Positions 19,402 to 30,026 of a stretch of DNA of 64,000 nt are shown here, piece by piece. The position numbers were made by a program, and so were the translations under genes. The stretch is from Pochonia chlamydosporia 170 (Eukaryota; Ascomycota; Sordariomycetes; Hypocreales; Clavicipitaceae): the NCBI RefSeq assembly GCF_001653235.2, contig NW_019154065.1, forward strand, positions 100,407-164,406, read 5' to 3'. The notes beneath the pieces were generated by a model. It did no database searches. It saw nothing but the letters and a program-made list of their open reading frames with translations, and was not told the DNA's origin. The number at the start of each line of letters is the position of its first letter. The first letter of the stretch is position 1.

Positions 19402-22287
19402 ATGGAAAAGTCTGGAGTAGGCTATTTGGGAGTGGTTCAAGTTCCTCTGCGGCAGATGCAATTTATGGAAGAGGTAGGAGAGCGGTTGCACGACACACGA
19501 CAAACGGAACGTCTCCAAGCACTCTTTCAAAATACTGCAGCTGATCATGAAAACTATAGGCATTGGGTTGATGGCTACATCGACAATACTGAAGTGTCAT
19601 CCTTTGTAAACAAGCTGGGTCTGTCCCGTCAGGAACTCAAACAGCATAACCTAGATGGCAATTACCCTCGCCTTGATGACCAGGTCGTGTGCTTCACTCA
19701 GGGTCGTCATCGAATCGAAGCGGCCAGCAACATTAATCCATATGACCTTTGGACGGTCAGGCTGTCATGCATGAGCCTCTCGCAAATCCAAACCAACCAG
19801 ATAGTGAAATCACGAACGGAGCAATATCAGCATGAGACGCCAGATTCAGACGGGCGTATATACTCTAAGCTGCGAGAGTATGGGGACAGAGGGCTCGAGT
19901 TCCACGAGTGGCATCAGCGCTTGAGTAAAAAGAAACAGTATATCTTTCGAAGAATCACTCAGCGTTGTACCATGGTGGAGGCACTTGATTTGCTTATACA
20001 GCTTCCAGGTGTCCTTGACTTCCTGCAGCTTGGGTGCTACGGCACAGTTTTCGACAACCGACTTTTTGAAGAGTGTATCACTGGTTGGAATCTCATATTT
20101 GCAGAATGGTCAAAGTTTACCCTTGGCAGTAGGCTTCTACGAAGTTCTATTGACAGGGACACGGTGGTCGCTCTCGAAGGCCGTGCTCCGGCCGCCAGTG
20201 AAGCAGACCGGGAGTGGATTCACCAGGCGTTCACAAGCGGCCAAGTTTGGTCGAGAATTACGGACCCACAGCAACGATGTGAACTGGAGAGTCGAGTGCA
20301 ATCGACCACAGTCATAATACCAGGCCTTCGTTGGCTGCAGGGCAACCTCCTGTATCTGAACATAGCTGCCCGCATCATTTGGAAGCTGATTATCCCTGAG
20401 AAGGAAGGGCGAAAGGCTGAACGTAAGAAGCTGTCGTTGCAACAAATTTTACAGAGCTATTGGGTCGCGTCCGAGTCCAAGTCGTGCGTTGAGATCCAGG
20501 AAGGCGTATTTCAGCCCGTGCATGGTCCGGCGTCGTTCAATTTAGCGTACAATCAGCTGATGCTGGCCGCTCTTCGCCAATTTCCCTATCTGAGCAAGCC
20601 TGATCCCAAGGGAAAGAGTGGAGAGAAGCTGGGTCTGTCATTAGACTTGAATTGCATATCACTCTTCCACAAGAGGGCAGCTCTTCTTGGATTTCGCAGC
20701 TCCGTTATCCAGCAAGGGGTCGCCATTGTGCGTCCACCATTCCAACCTCGAGAATGGACTACAGGTAAAGACTCGACTAGTTTCAACGAGGTCAAGTTTT
20801 TCAGTCAAATGTACCACCGTTGGGGAAAGCCGCACGTGCATGTATTTCGGGTAATCCAGACGTCTGCATTTCTCCCCAAGCTCACTCGCGCCAGATCTCA
20901 TTCCGAAGTTGATATAACCTATGTCTTGCAAGACTTATTACGGACCTTTGTCAAACCTTGCAGCTTCGACTGCGATTTGTCAGGCCGGTGTATATATCTC
21001 AACGTGGGCGTCGAGGCTCTTCAATACCATTCTGCCGTGGTTGGGACTAGGCCCGCAAATTGTCACACACGCAACGCCGGACTGCAGACGATTGAGGAGG
21101 CTAGCGAATCCAGTAACAACAACCGCTACGGCCCCGACTATCTTACATGTACTCAACCAGAACCAATAAGCACAGCCTTCATGCACGACCATGTTAGAAG
21201 GAGAGATGGTATAATCACGCGTGGCGGCACTGCCACATCGTCGTATGTCTCCTATGATGGCGAGCGAGGGACAAGACCTGGTCCGCTTGAGCCGCAGCGT
21301 CATAGGAACTCCTATCGGTCTTCCGCAACCAAAGGACAGAGAGAGTTGCTACGTCAGCCCTTGGTAGTTGGCCGTCACTCATTTGGAATGCGAGACATCT
21401 TAGAGAGACAAAGCTGGCTTGTGGAACAGGGCCGCCGTATTATGTCTAGCGACGAAAGTAGCTCATTTGAGAATTCTACTTGCTCGCGATCCGCTTTACC
21501 GAGTCCACCTGTGTCTAGTCAAGAATACCATGCCGTTGAACACCTATCAGATGAGTTCAGGCAACCATCCTTTGTCAGTTCTGAATATTCTCGCTCCACT
21601 ATTCCAACCCCGCCGGTGTGTGCACCGGCGCAGATACTACCTAGCCAAGGGTGTCGACCTCACGGGAACGCTAGCCATTCGCAGTCTCGAAAATTAAGGC
21701 CGTTGTTGCCAGCCACAAACATTGGCCGTCCACTCTTCGCAAGGTCTCCAGGCATTCAATCCAGCAAACCGACAGCGCACTCATTCAATAGTCATAATGG
21801 ACCAACGGGGCGGCAATTTGGATCCCACCACTCTATACCTCAAAAAGAGGGCCAATACGAAGAAGCTCCGAACCTTTGGCAACCCATCATCAGTCCGACA
21901 TTGTCCCGCTCTACAATCCTAAACCCTCGGTCCATGTCTCAGGCTTCCTTGTCTTCGCTGCAAAGCAACTCAGAAACGGAGACGATCTGGTCAAGCCAAT
22001 GCCATGATGATCAGCCAGCCTTCGCCAACCCCAGTCACTTTAGCCGCAGTGCGTCGTATATTCGTGCTCAGTTGTCTCCGTCTATTTCGACCAGATCTAC
22101 CAGGTCCCGATCACCTTGCCCGACACCTCGAGTGCCCCAAAGCAGCGGGGTTTGCTTTATGGAACCGCATAAAATGGAAGACCTGCACAGATTCCTTCGC
22201 ACTTTGCCAAGAGGAGCCAGCTCTTGTCGTCCGGATGGATGGGAAGGCTTCGACGATAGTAACGATCTTGAGACCATCAGTATGTAG
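19402..22287 (+). CDS. DUF3723 family protein, long paralogue
   Basis: 961 residues from the ATG at 19402, uninterrupted. The first 530 residues are the DUF3723 region: YLGVVQVPLRQMQF, VVALEGRAPAAS, VIIPGLRWLQGNLLYL, ASFNLAYNQLMLAALRQFP, YHRWGKPHVHVFRVIQ. The remaining 430 residues are a Ser/Pro/Arg-rich, probably disordered tail with repeated SRSALPSPPVS and SRSTIPTPPVC type motifs that could be phosphorylated or bind partners. No signal peptide or membrane segment is seen. An upstream ATG frame at 19281 might contribute a first exon through a short intron, but the GVVQVPL block close to the chosen ATG fits the family start. Function is unknown; the family recurs as Starship cargo. Confidence 0.8.
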   Translation: MEKSGVGYLGVVQVPLRQMQFMEEVGERLHDTRQTERLQALFQNTAADHENYRHWVDGYIDNTEVSSFVNKLGLSRQELKQHNLDGNYPRLDDQVVCFTQGRHRIEAASNINPYDLWTVRLSCMSLSQIQTNQIVKSRTEQYQHETPDSDGRIYSKLREYGDRGLEFHEWHQRLSKKKQYIFRRITQRCTMVEALDLLIQLPGVLDFLQLGCYGTVFDNRLFEECITGWNLIFAEWSKFTLGSRLLRSSIDRDTVVALEGRAPAASEADREWIHQAFTSGQVWSRITDPQQRCELESRVQSTTVIIPGLRWLQGNLLYLNIAARIIWKLIIPEKEGRKAERKKLSLQQILQSYWVASESKSCVEIQEGVFQPVHGPASFNLAYNQLMLAALRQFPYLSKPDPKGKSGEKLGLSLDLNCISLFHKRAALLGFRSSVIQQGVAIVRPPFQPREWTTGKDSTSFNEVKFFSQMYHRWGKPHVHVFRVIQTSAFLPKLTRARSHSEVDITYVLQDLLRTFVKPCSFDCDLSGRCIYLNVGVEALQYHSAVVGTRPANCHTRNAGLQTIEEASESSNNNRYGPDYLTCTQPEPISTAFMHDHVRRRDGIITRGGTATSSYVSYDGERGTRPGPLEPQRHRNSYRSSATKGQRELLRQPLVVGRHSFGMRDILERQSWLVEQGRRIMSSDESSSFENSTCSRSALPSPPVSSQEYHAVEHLSDEFRQPSFVSSEYSRSTIPTPPVCAPAQILPSQGCRPHGNASHSQSRKLRPLLPATNIGRPLFARSPGIQSSKPTAHSFNSHNGPTGRQFGSHHSIPQKEGQYEEAPNLWQPIISPTLSRSTILNPRSMSQASLSSLQSNSETETIWSSQCHDDQPAFANPSHFSRSASYIRAQLSPSISTRSTRSRSPCPTPRVPQSSGVCFMEPHKMEDLHRFLRTLPRGASSCRPDGWEGFDDSNDLETISM

Positions 22288-22302
22288 TTTGCATAGTTTG
22301 CA

Positions 22303-22348
22303 TGGAGAGATGGAGAGATGGAGAGATGAAGAGATGGAGAGATGGAGC
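22303..22348. repeat. GATGGAGA simple repeat
   Basis: About six tandem copies of an 8-bp unit (one with GATGAAGA) begin 16 bp after the stop of the long DUF3723 gene. Confidence 0.85.
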
Positions 22349-22439
22349 AATATGGAGACTCAAGACATTCACCAATTAAGCTGTGTTCCCGCCTTGAGAA
22401 AGCGAGTGTAGAGGTCGAAGTCTTGTCACATTTGATTAG

Positions 22440-22772
22440 CAGCGATATATCCAGGCCAAGGTTGGCATCCTAACTAGGAAGCGCCTTCCGTTTTCTGCAG
22501 TGGCATGGGATGAGACGTTGGAATTAATACTGATTAATACTGAGGAGGGTGTATTGCTCACATCTCGGCATGCGGCAAATATCTGCGAATTTCGAACTAT
22601 AGCGAACCAGGCTTCGGAGTTACTTGAGAGCTCTTTCTCAGTCGTACACATCGCATCTGACCTTTGGGCTGGTCCTCATTGGTATGGTATTCTTGCTCTT
22701 CGTATTAGATAAATTGATGCCGATGTGAAGCCTAGACGAGCTCTGCAAGGTCGCCCAGAGTGCAGTGTGTCC
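22440..22772 (+). pseudogene. old fragment of a hAT transposase gene
   Basis: This stretch aligns by eye with 42447-42785 of the intact hAT: GATATATCCAGGCC, CGCCTTCC.TTTTCTGCAGT, TTGCTCACATCTCGGCATGC, CATCTGACCTTTGG. It has many substitutions, a small deletion and stops. No ends of an element are visible, so it is a relic in the same orientation as its neighbours. Confidence 0.8.
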
Positions 22773-23256
22773 AATAGTGTGAAACCATATATGACCAAGC
22801 AATTTTCCTGACATCATAGGGTACTAAAAAGGAAATTTTGTTTTTAAATAAACATAACGTTGCTAAGGCTATTATCTTGTTGAGGAGACAATTATCGTGC
22901 ACGTACCGCTTCAAGGCACCCGCGCGATATGGTAATATTGATCCTATACTATCTGCTTGTTATGTCCTATTGCTAAACTACATTATCTAAATTTTCGTAG
23001 GGGCAGGTGTAGCGGGGTCTTCTCGGGCGAGTTTGGGACCGTATTAGGAAGTTTGGACGCCGCATTGGTGGCTCGCTGGGAGAAGCAATGCATTAAGTTT
23101 TAGGGGATGTGTCTGAAGATAATTTGATAGACCGGAATGCGCTGCCAAATGAAGTTTTAATTGTGTAAATGCAATGCCTGCTTATTATAGGCGATTTCGT
23201 GACTTATCTGGCTTCTTGTGCTACTTAGGCGCCGTGTCGTAATTGTTCCACCTCCC
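22773..23256. other. no gene seen
   Basis: AT-rich sequence after the hAT relic. No open frame or paired repeat is recognisable. Confidence 0.3.
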
Positions 23257-23960
23257 TTAAGGAACGTTCGGGGGCCTCGGCCATAACTCCTCCCGGAGAG
23301 ACTCGATTTCCACTTCCGTTACGCCTTTGGATTTAATGTCGATCTGATTTGTCGCCGATAAGTACTCAATGGCCGTATCAAACTTTGCGTTCAAGAGCTC
23401 TTTCGCCGTGTACATCGCCCTTAATCCAGCTTGTTTGTCGTTTCTCAATGCCGGCGCATTTTCGAGACAAAACAATAACATGACTCCTAACGCCCTTGCG
23501 TCCCCGGGATATCCTAGAAGCTCAAAGCCAATATCGATAAGCATTATTTGGGCCGGCCCATCAGCCGCTGCGGACGGCTGAAGGAGCGTGTTCCATGGCT
23601 TTATGTTACCGTGGACCACCTCACACGCCCCAAGCTCTCGCACCCCTCGGACCAAGCCTTGAAGCTGTTGAAGTGTGAGGTCCAGGTTACTTCCACTCTT
23701 CTCTGCCAAATCCTCGCCGACATAGTGCCGACAACCTTCCCGGGTTTCGTGGGGTGCCAATCAGCCACAACAACGGCAAGAATGGGAACGACACAGAAGC
23801 GTCTGGACATCTCCGAGTTAGCTTGACTCGCCGGTATTTGGTTCATTTCTATAAGAGAACTTCGTCTTCCGATTTCCGGCTCAATCATAGTCAAGTCGGC
23901 ATCGGTTTCAATATACTTCAGCACGCAGTCTTGATCTTTCCAAAAGCATCGGTAAGCTAT
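23257..23960 (-). pseudogene. kinase-like protein remnant
   Basis: The minus-strand frame ending at 23257 has the C-lobe layout of a protein kinase: a helix (LQQLQGLVRGVRELGA), a catalytic loop VHGNIKPWNTLL and a metal loop IMLIDIGFELL. The loop reads HGN instead of HRD and the second loop lacks a clear DFG, so activity is doubtful. Upstream sequence (YRCFWKDQDCVLKYIETD to RRFCVVPILAV) is in another frame and overlaps near 23720-23760, implying a frameshift or an unrecognised intron. No N-terminal glycine-rich loop or ATG was found. It resembles truncated kinase-fold genes common in Fusarium accessory DNA, and it is transcribed against the surrounding DUF genes. Confidence 0.5.
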
Positions 23961-24813
23961 GGCATCAAGTCAGCGCACGTTTGTAATGTCTAAGAGTGTG
24001 GTCCCCAAATAAATGAAGGATTTTGGTGGAACTAGAACTACAGGCCACACAATGGACAAAATCGGGAGTAGCTATTGCCTGATCTCCTAGCTGAAAGCTA
24101 TTACAGGCTGGTGGTGCGGCAGCTTGGCGACGGTTAAATAGTACTAGTGCAAATACAATTACTTATGAATTCTAGCCTAGAACCTGAAACCTCGTACTGC
24201 TGCTTACTCACTTAGTTGTTTGCTATTGTCGTGGGTAGCTCGTCACCATCATTCAGGCACTTCCACTCCCCTAACTTGTTCAGGGATCTTGACAAGCGGC
24301 CCAATTCACCTAGCTTCCCGCGAGTGAAAATTAAACACTTGTTATTGCCTAAATATTGCCCAACATAATTATACTAGCTTTAAGAAAAAGACGGCAAAAG
24401 CACCACCGATTTTGGTGGTTTTTGACACGGAAACAGGTAGGCAATTCGCCAGGGATCCAACGCCGCTTTAAGCCGTGCAGCTTGACCCATTGGTTGACCT
24501 TGCCTGTCAATGTTCGGCGAGGTACCACAAAATATTCACCTCCCATTGGACAGGATTTGGACACGGCGGTTAAGTGCGCTGGGGGAACTCTGAACCAAGT
24601 TCCAAGAAACATGCTCTTGTCAACTCGCTGCCCTTTTCAAGAACTTAAAGATGGTCACTATGGCCACATTTAAAAGCCCGCCCTCGCGGCTGCGGCGGCA
24701 AGACCATCTCCTTGTTCCCTCCGCAACTCAGCAACCCCCTTCCCGTTTAACTCGAGCTCCCCAAGTCGCAAGCTTCACGAAGTCTAGATCACAACTTCTC
24801 AGTCTGATCTACC
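23961..24813. other. upstream region of the second DUF3435 gene
   Basis: No gene seen. If this DUF3435 gene heads its own element, the element's left end should lie here; I found no convincing short inverted repeat or target duplication. Confidence 0.3.
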
Positions 24814-27230
24814 ATGGCACGCCATCGACGCTCGCTTGATGCGGGCGAATCTGATTCCGATTTTTCGCCAGAGATTGAGAGCTGCTTCAACGAGGAAGAA
24901 GTGGATCTGTCTGGTGAGGAAACTGAGACGACGGACGTTGACCTCCAGGACAATGATGACTTGGACATTGAGGATCAAATCCAACTCTTTGGTGGAAATA
25001 TACACCCGCCTGAATATTACAGGAGAGGTATAGAAGAATTCAATGAAAGCTCTTTTGTTGGCGAGGACTACAGCCCCGGGAGTACAATACTCTTGGACGC
25101 GATAGAGTTGCAGTGGCAGCAGTAATTCGCCCTACTTTGGCACCTCATCCAGGCTCTACGTTTTAACTGTCCACCCGCAGGTTTTGCAATGAAGTTCTAT
25201 CGCGTGACCCTCACGCGTGCTTCGAGTCGATCTCCGTAGGCATACTCTATAAATTCTTTGAATGGCGGTTGAACCAAAAGGCAGGCAAGGACGGTAGAAA
25301 ATTGAGAGGCACCACAAAGAGCAGCTCGTTGGGCACAGCCTGGAAAGTCTTCCGACTTGTATATGAGAGGGCTGTCGGTGCGAAGCTCGATACAAAATTG
25401 AATCGCAATATGCATAAGGTATGTTGCTCTCAATAACCAACAATACGTATGGGTTATAACGTTTCCTAGGTTCTCCGAGAGCTTGCAAAAAAACACGCAC
25501 TAAGCGACCAGAAGAGAGCCAATCGCTGTATGACTATCAACGATTTGAAGGAACAGATCGAGACGACGCTAAATACCACAAGGAAATCGTTTGACCTTGG
25601 AGAACACCGAATTCTGGCTGTGCTTTTCCTTCTCCTGTTGGCTCCCGCCGGCTCTCGCCCTACGTCAATCCTACGACTTCGCTTTGGGGACATCCGAGTG
25701 GCTTTGGCGAGAGACCCGGAAGGCGGACCGCACAAGATCTTAATTCGGTTCACGTTGGAGTTCACGAAGTCATACCTTGGTACTAAGGATGCGTTAGTGC
25801 ACTATTTCTGCTGTCTCCGCATTGCTTGCTAGTATTCTCCTTGCTAATACGTTAACAGCAAAACATTTACCATCCCTGAGATGATGTTCGATCCATCCTT
25901 GCTCCTCAGCCCCCACGCCTTTCTGCTGGGCATTTTATTTCGGCACCAAGCATTTCGCGCATCTCACCTCACCTCTCCTAGGCAACTAGATGAGCTAGAC
26001 ATACATCCTGGTGAGCGAGAGTTGTCTTTGCCTCTAAGAAATGACCTAAAAGAGGTCCGCATATTCCGCCGCGCTGTCAAAACATTGACGGGGTACGAAA
26101 TGTCGGCTACGAAGACCATCACCAATGGTATGATCGCGAGCTGGATTAAAAGAGTGGGTGAGATCATGGGACTTCAGTACGAAACAATACCGTACAGCCT
26201 GCGTTACAATGCAGCCAATGAGTTTGACCAAAGCCGTGAGTTCCGAAAATCAACTTGAAGAACACTTCTAAACTTTGCTGTAATAGCCAACATGAGTGAG
26301 GCACTCAGGAACTTATCCCTTGACCACGCCAACTCCGTCCCTTTCCAGAAGCACTATCTTGGTCGGATTGTCCGTGCTGATCCATGGGCCATTATTCGTC
26401 GCGAGAAGCCACAGCAGGCGCTTATTGATCAGGCTTGCAGCATTGGTCACTCGATGAGCAAACGGCGGCCAACAGGCCTCACAGCTGAGCAAACGGCGTC
26501 TGTCGTATCCGATCCCCATGTTCGACGGCTTACAATCCAATTACGCAAATTGCGCCCAAGATCTGAACGGCACAAGAAAATCCAGCGCGAGCTGCGATCA
26601 TTAAAGCAGAAGCTGAAAAGGGAACTGAAACAGAAGATTCGAGATGACTGGACAGATGAACAGGCTGTGGATGACATTGAACGCCAACTCCAAGGCATCG
26701 GCTTCGCAGAGCCAATGGTGGATGACGCAATTCGGCCTCAGCGGCCGGCTCAAAAGTTGCTGGTGAAGGCACTCACAGCTCCAGTCGGTGATACTCTGGA
26801 GGGACAGTACCAGCGCAGGGATAACGCAATTGAAGCCATAGTTGCATATTGCAGCGTTGAGGAAGGGCCCACTGTACGACGGTGTATTTCATCGACGACG
26901 GTGTCACGCGAAAACATTCATGAGCCTTCGGAAGGCGACCCTCTGTTTCTCGCTACTGTGTCTGTTTTTGTTGATAATCCGAAAGAGAGGCCAAGGAGGT
27001 GTTTTCTGTGCGTTGGCGCCGCGCTATCATTGCCACGAGACGACCCTCGTGTGGAAGACAAGATTGGAGAATTCTATACGCCGGGAGATTTGAGTAAACA
27101 CTTCCGTCGAAGACACTTATCAAAATTGCGAGATAATGATCGGCCAGTGTGTCAGGTCTGCGATATGACCCTCTCTCATAAGATGCATCTGCAAAAACAT
27201 GCTATTGTAGTTCATGGAACGGTCTCCTGA
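24814..27230 (+). CDS. DUF3435 tyrosine recombinase with C-terminal C2H2 fingers
   Basis: Hand-spliced exons: 24814-25121, 25181-25418, 25470-25792, 25859-26235, 26287-27230. The introns are 51-66 bp and all phases agree, giving 729 residues. After an acidic N-terminus comes the recombinase core: Arg in PAGSRPTSILRLRFGD (about 245), YSLRY where other members have HxxR (402-405), and candidate nucleophile Tyr in FQKHYLGR (about 439). The blocks SEALRNLSLDHA and RRPTGLTAEQTA are typical of this DUF3435 subgroup. A charged helix (about 500-560) and C2H2 fingers follow (CFLC..HFRRRH, CQVC..HLQKH..H). The start context is ACCATGGC. The gene differs in architecture from the first DUF3435 gene; a decayed relative of its last exon lies at 57664-58086. 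Confidence 0.85.
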
Positions 27231-27731
27231 GACTCTGCCGCTAACCGATCAATGCCTTCTCTCGGATTTAGTGCAGTCAAGACTATCATGATGTTTAGAT
27301 CTTAGATGTAAATGAGTATAGCAGATCAGTTTATTCAGAATGTTGGGCGGGGGTAGGCGATTGTAGAAGTACGACTTTCCAGATGGTCCGCAGATAAAGG
27401 CACAGACAATACTCAGAGATACCGCGGTGGGCACTGTCTTGTAGTCTTTCCTCTAGATAGCTCTTGATATCGCGCAAGGCTTCTACTCCGATAGCTGATT
27501 GACCTAGCGCGTCATAGCGTGATTCATCTACCTACTTACTGATGGCTTCCGAGTCAGCTCAAGTGAGATTAGATGTTCGAAGCCTCCTCCCCATGGCATG
27601 TGTCTCACGCTGGATAGGAATCCAATCATCAGTCGTGGTGAAACTTGAGCCGCCTCTCCGTGTAAATGTGCACTGTATGGAACATTATCTAAACCCTTAC
27701 ATCCGTTTGCGTCCGCCCTCAAGACATACCC
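27231..27731. other. no gene seen
   Basis: Converging 3' ends of the DUF3435 gene (+) and the SDR gene (-). No recognisable frame. Confidence 0.3.
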
Positions 27732-28730
27732 TTATATCCAAGCCCCATCGACCTGGTACACACTGCCACTCACAAACGTGCTCCCCGGGCCAAGCAGGAA
27801 CACAATAACATTTGCTGTCTCCTCCGCCGTACCTTGCCTCTTAAACGCAGAAGGATCATCAAACGGCGCGTCTTTGGCTCTGCCTACAAAATCCCAGTTC
27901 TTTTGCATGAGCGGCGTGTAGATGGCGCCGGGAGCGACCGAGTTGACGCGGATTTCACGATCGCCGTTTTCGAGTGCGGCGGCTTTGGTAAGACCGACCA
28001 TGCCGTGTTTGCTGGCGTCGTAGGCGGCATGTTTTGCGAAGCCTACAGCTCAGTTAGCGAGGTGTATCCAGTAAATGGGTGATTTTTTTTTTTTTTTTTT
28101 TTGGATTCCTGGTATCCACGATACACGCAGCTTGCCTTTTAATCCGTGAATTGACGAGACATTGACGATGGAACCGCCGTCAACGACATTCCGCAACTCC
28201 GCCCGCAGACAATACATTGTGCCCGTCAAATTTACACCAATAATCTTATCCCACTCCTCGTCTTCCAACTCTGCAACAGACCTAATTCCATGGCCTTTGC
28301 CAATAACTCCCGCGACATTAGCAGCCCCATCCAGACGACCGTAAGTGTCAATAATGGACATGATCCAGTTATCAACGTGAATTCGCTTCAAAACATCCAC
28401 TCTTGTAATCATATGCGGAGCACCAATGCCACCGAAGTACTTCTCAGCATTCCTCATAGCTTCAGGATCAATGTCTGCAATACACACTGTTGCGCCTTTG
28501 CGGGAGAGTATTTGCGACGTAGCTAAACCGATGCCGCTTGCACCGCCAGTGATGGCATATACCTTTCCCCGTAAAGGTCTGGAAGGAGCTCCATTTGTTT
28601 GGGTCATAGCTGAAGGTGCAGACATAATGAGTGTATTTGAAAGACTAGTGTCTTGGGAGCTTCGCCGCTTGGGGGAACTTGAGTGCTCGGCTTGCCCTGT
28701 TGCCGAGCCTTGAGGTTTGAAGTCAGTCAT
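27732..28730 (-). CDS. short-chain dehydrogenase/reductase (SDR)
   Basis: Exons 28730-28127 and 28042-27732 (intron 84 bp, with GCTAAC before the TAG acceptor) give 304 residues. The classical SDR signature is complete: TGGASGIG for NAD(P) binding (61-68), NVAG, Ser in NVSSIHG, and YDASK with Tyr209 and Lys213. VNSVAPGAIYTPL and the C-terminal SGSVYQVDGAW are typical of FabG-like oxidoreductases. The Asp in VCIADIDPEA at the end of the second strand suggests NAD preference. The ATG at 28625 would remove a poorly conserved 35-residue leader and is an alternative start. The intron contains a run of 20 T (28083-28102 on +), which may vary between strains. The substrate cannot be told from sequence. 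Confidence 0.85.
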
Positions 28731-30026
28731 GGACACCGCCAACGGAGGAACGGGGGAAAATGTGTGTTGCAAAAGTTCAAATCGCTGCTCCAACCCAGTT
28801 TGGATTATTGTGATGGGGTGTCAAATGGCGGCTATTCCATATATAGCGTGGCGAAAACCCGTTGCTCGCCAAATGCGGTTGTGTATTACTGCTGATAAGG
28901 AATCCGGGGGTAGTATGCTAACACGAAACAAGACCAAAGATACGGTACCCTTATAAAAAAAAATAGCCCCCGGGGAGGGGGGGTGGTGGGTGGGTTGGTT
29001 TTCTGATTCCGTTACTCCTTTTGCGCGGCACAAAACTGACCAGCAACTATGGGGAACAATAACTGGAAGGGTAATTGCAAGATTCCAACATTTCCGCCAA
29101 GGGCGTCAAGTAGTGACAGTTGGGGCGATGGCTATGAGTGGATTGAATGGATGCGGAGCCTCCTTTGCGTTGGCAATGCAATTTCGTTGAGGGACTAATG
29201 AGCTTCATGAGTGTTATGTGGGGACCCGCGGCAAGGCACGTGAAGCTTTCCTCATTCAATTACCCTACGGTAGAAACGCAGACTAATCACAGGTCACTGT
29301 GTAGCCATCCGACTCGGGGATGTTCTCGTATCAGAAACGGCTGTCGTCCTCTGGCGTAGGGTATCTGGCGTTCATGCTGCAGTGGATATATGTTCCTGAT
29401 TTGGCTACTTCCCGAAAATTGACCACCGCTAGTTGACGTATTTGCCGACGGTTATTATCCAAGTAGTGCTTTTTGGATGGTGAATTATTAATCTGTGTAG
29501 GCAACATCACCGACCTCGCGAGCCGCTAGCAGCTATGGAATCAATTATTAGGCGCTGTATTGTTCGGGAGATATGTTCCATAACCCCCCAACGATATTCT
29601 GTGTAGTAGATCTAAGTCCAGCGGTATATATTTGGTGGCTGAAATGGTAGCATTGGCAAAGCCTCGGGATTCCCGTGCAGCCTGGTTGCTTTCCCGAACT
29701 GACTCGCCTACGTCGTCTAATTCAGGCCGTATCTGGCTACGTCTGATTTGATGCCAATATAAGCTGTATTTCGATTCTGGTAAAGATTCTATACATCTTC
29801 GAGCGTGGCTGCATTCAGGCAGAGGGAATTGCGTTTGAAAATGCGGCTCTTTTGCGACATGAAGTCCGTACTGGCGCTCGGCTGTCTCGCCGTGACAGCC
29901 CGGGACAATCCGATCATCAAAGCTAGTCCAATCAAATTGAACGGATCCATGCTGCTCATGTCGCGTTTCTGTTACATAGAACACCTCTCAGATAGTTTCC
30001 CGCTAATTCAAATTCTTGCCTAATGA
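28731..30026. other. upstream region of the SDR gene and 3' flank of the transcription factor gene
   Basis: A TATATA box lies at about 28839, on the far side of the SDR start. The stretch 29541-29984 is open on the minus strand, but its protein has no recognisable features. Nothing else is seen. Confidence 0.3.
28972..28994 (+). other. G-rich tract with G-quadruplex potential
   Basis: Four or more runs of three to seven G separated by single bases or TGGT. It lies about 240 bp upstream of the SDR start, on the strand opposite the gene. Confidence 0.5.
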
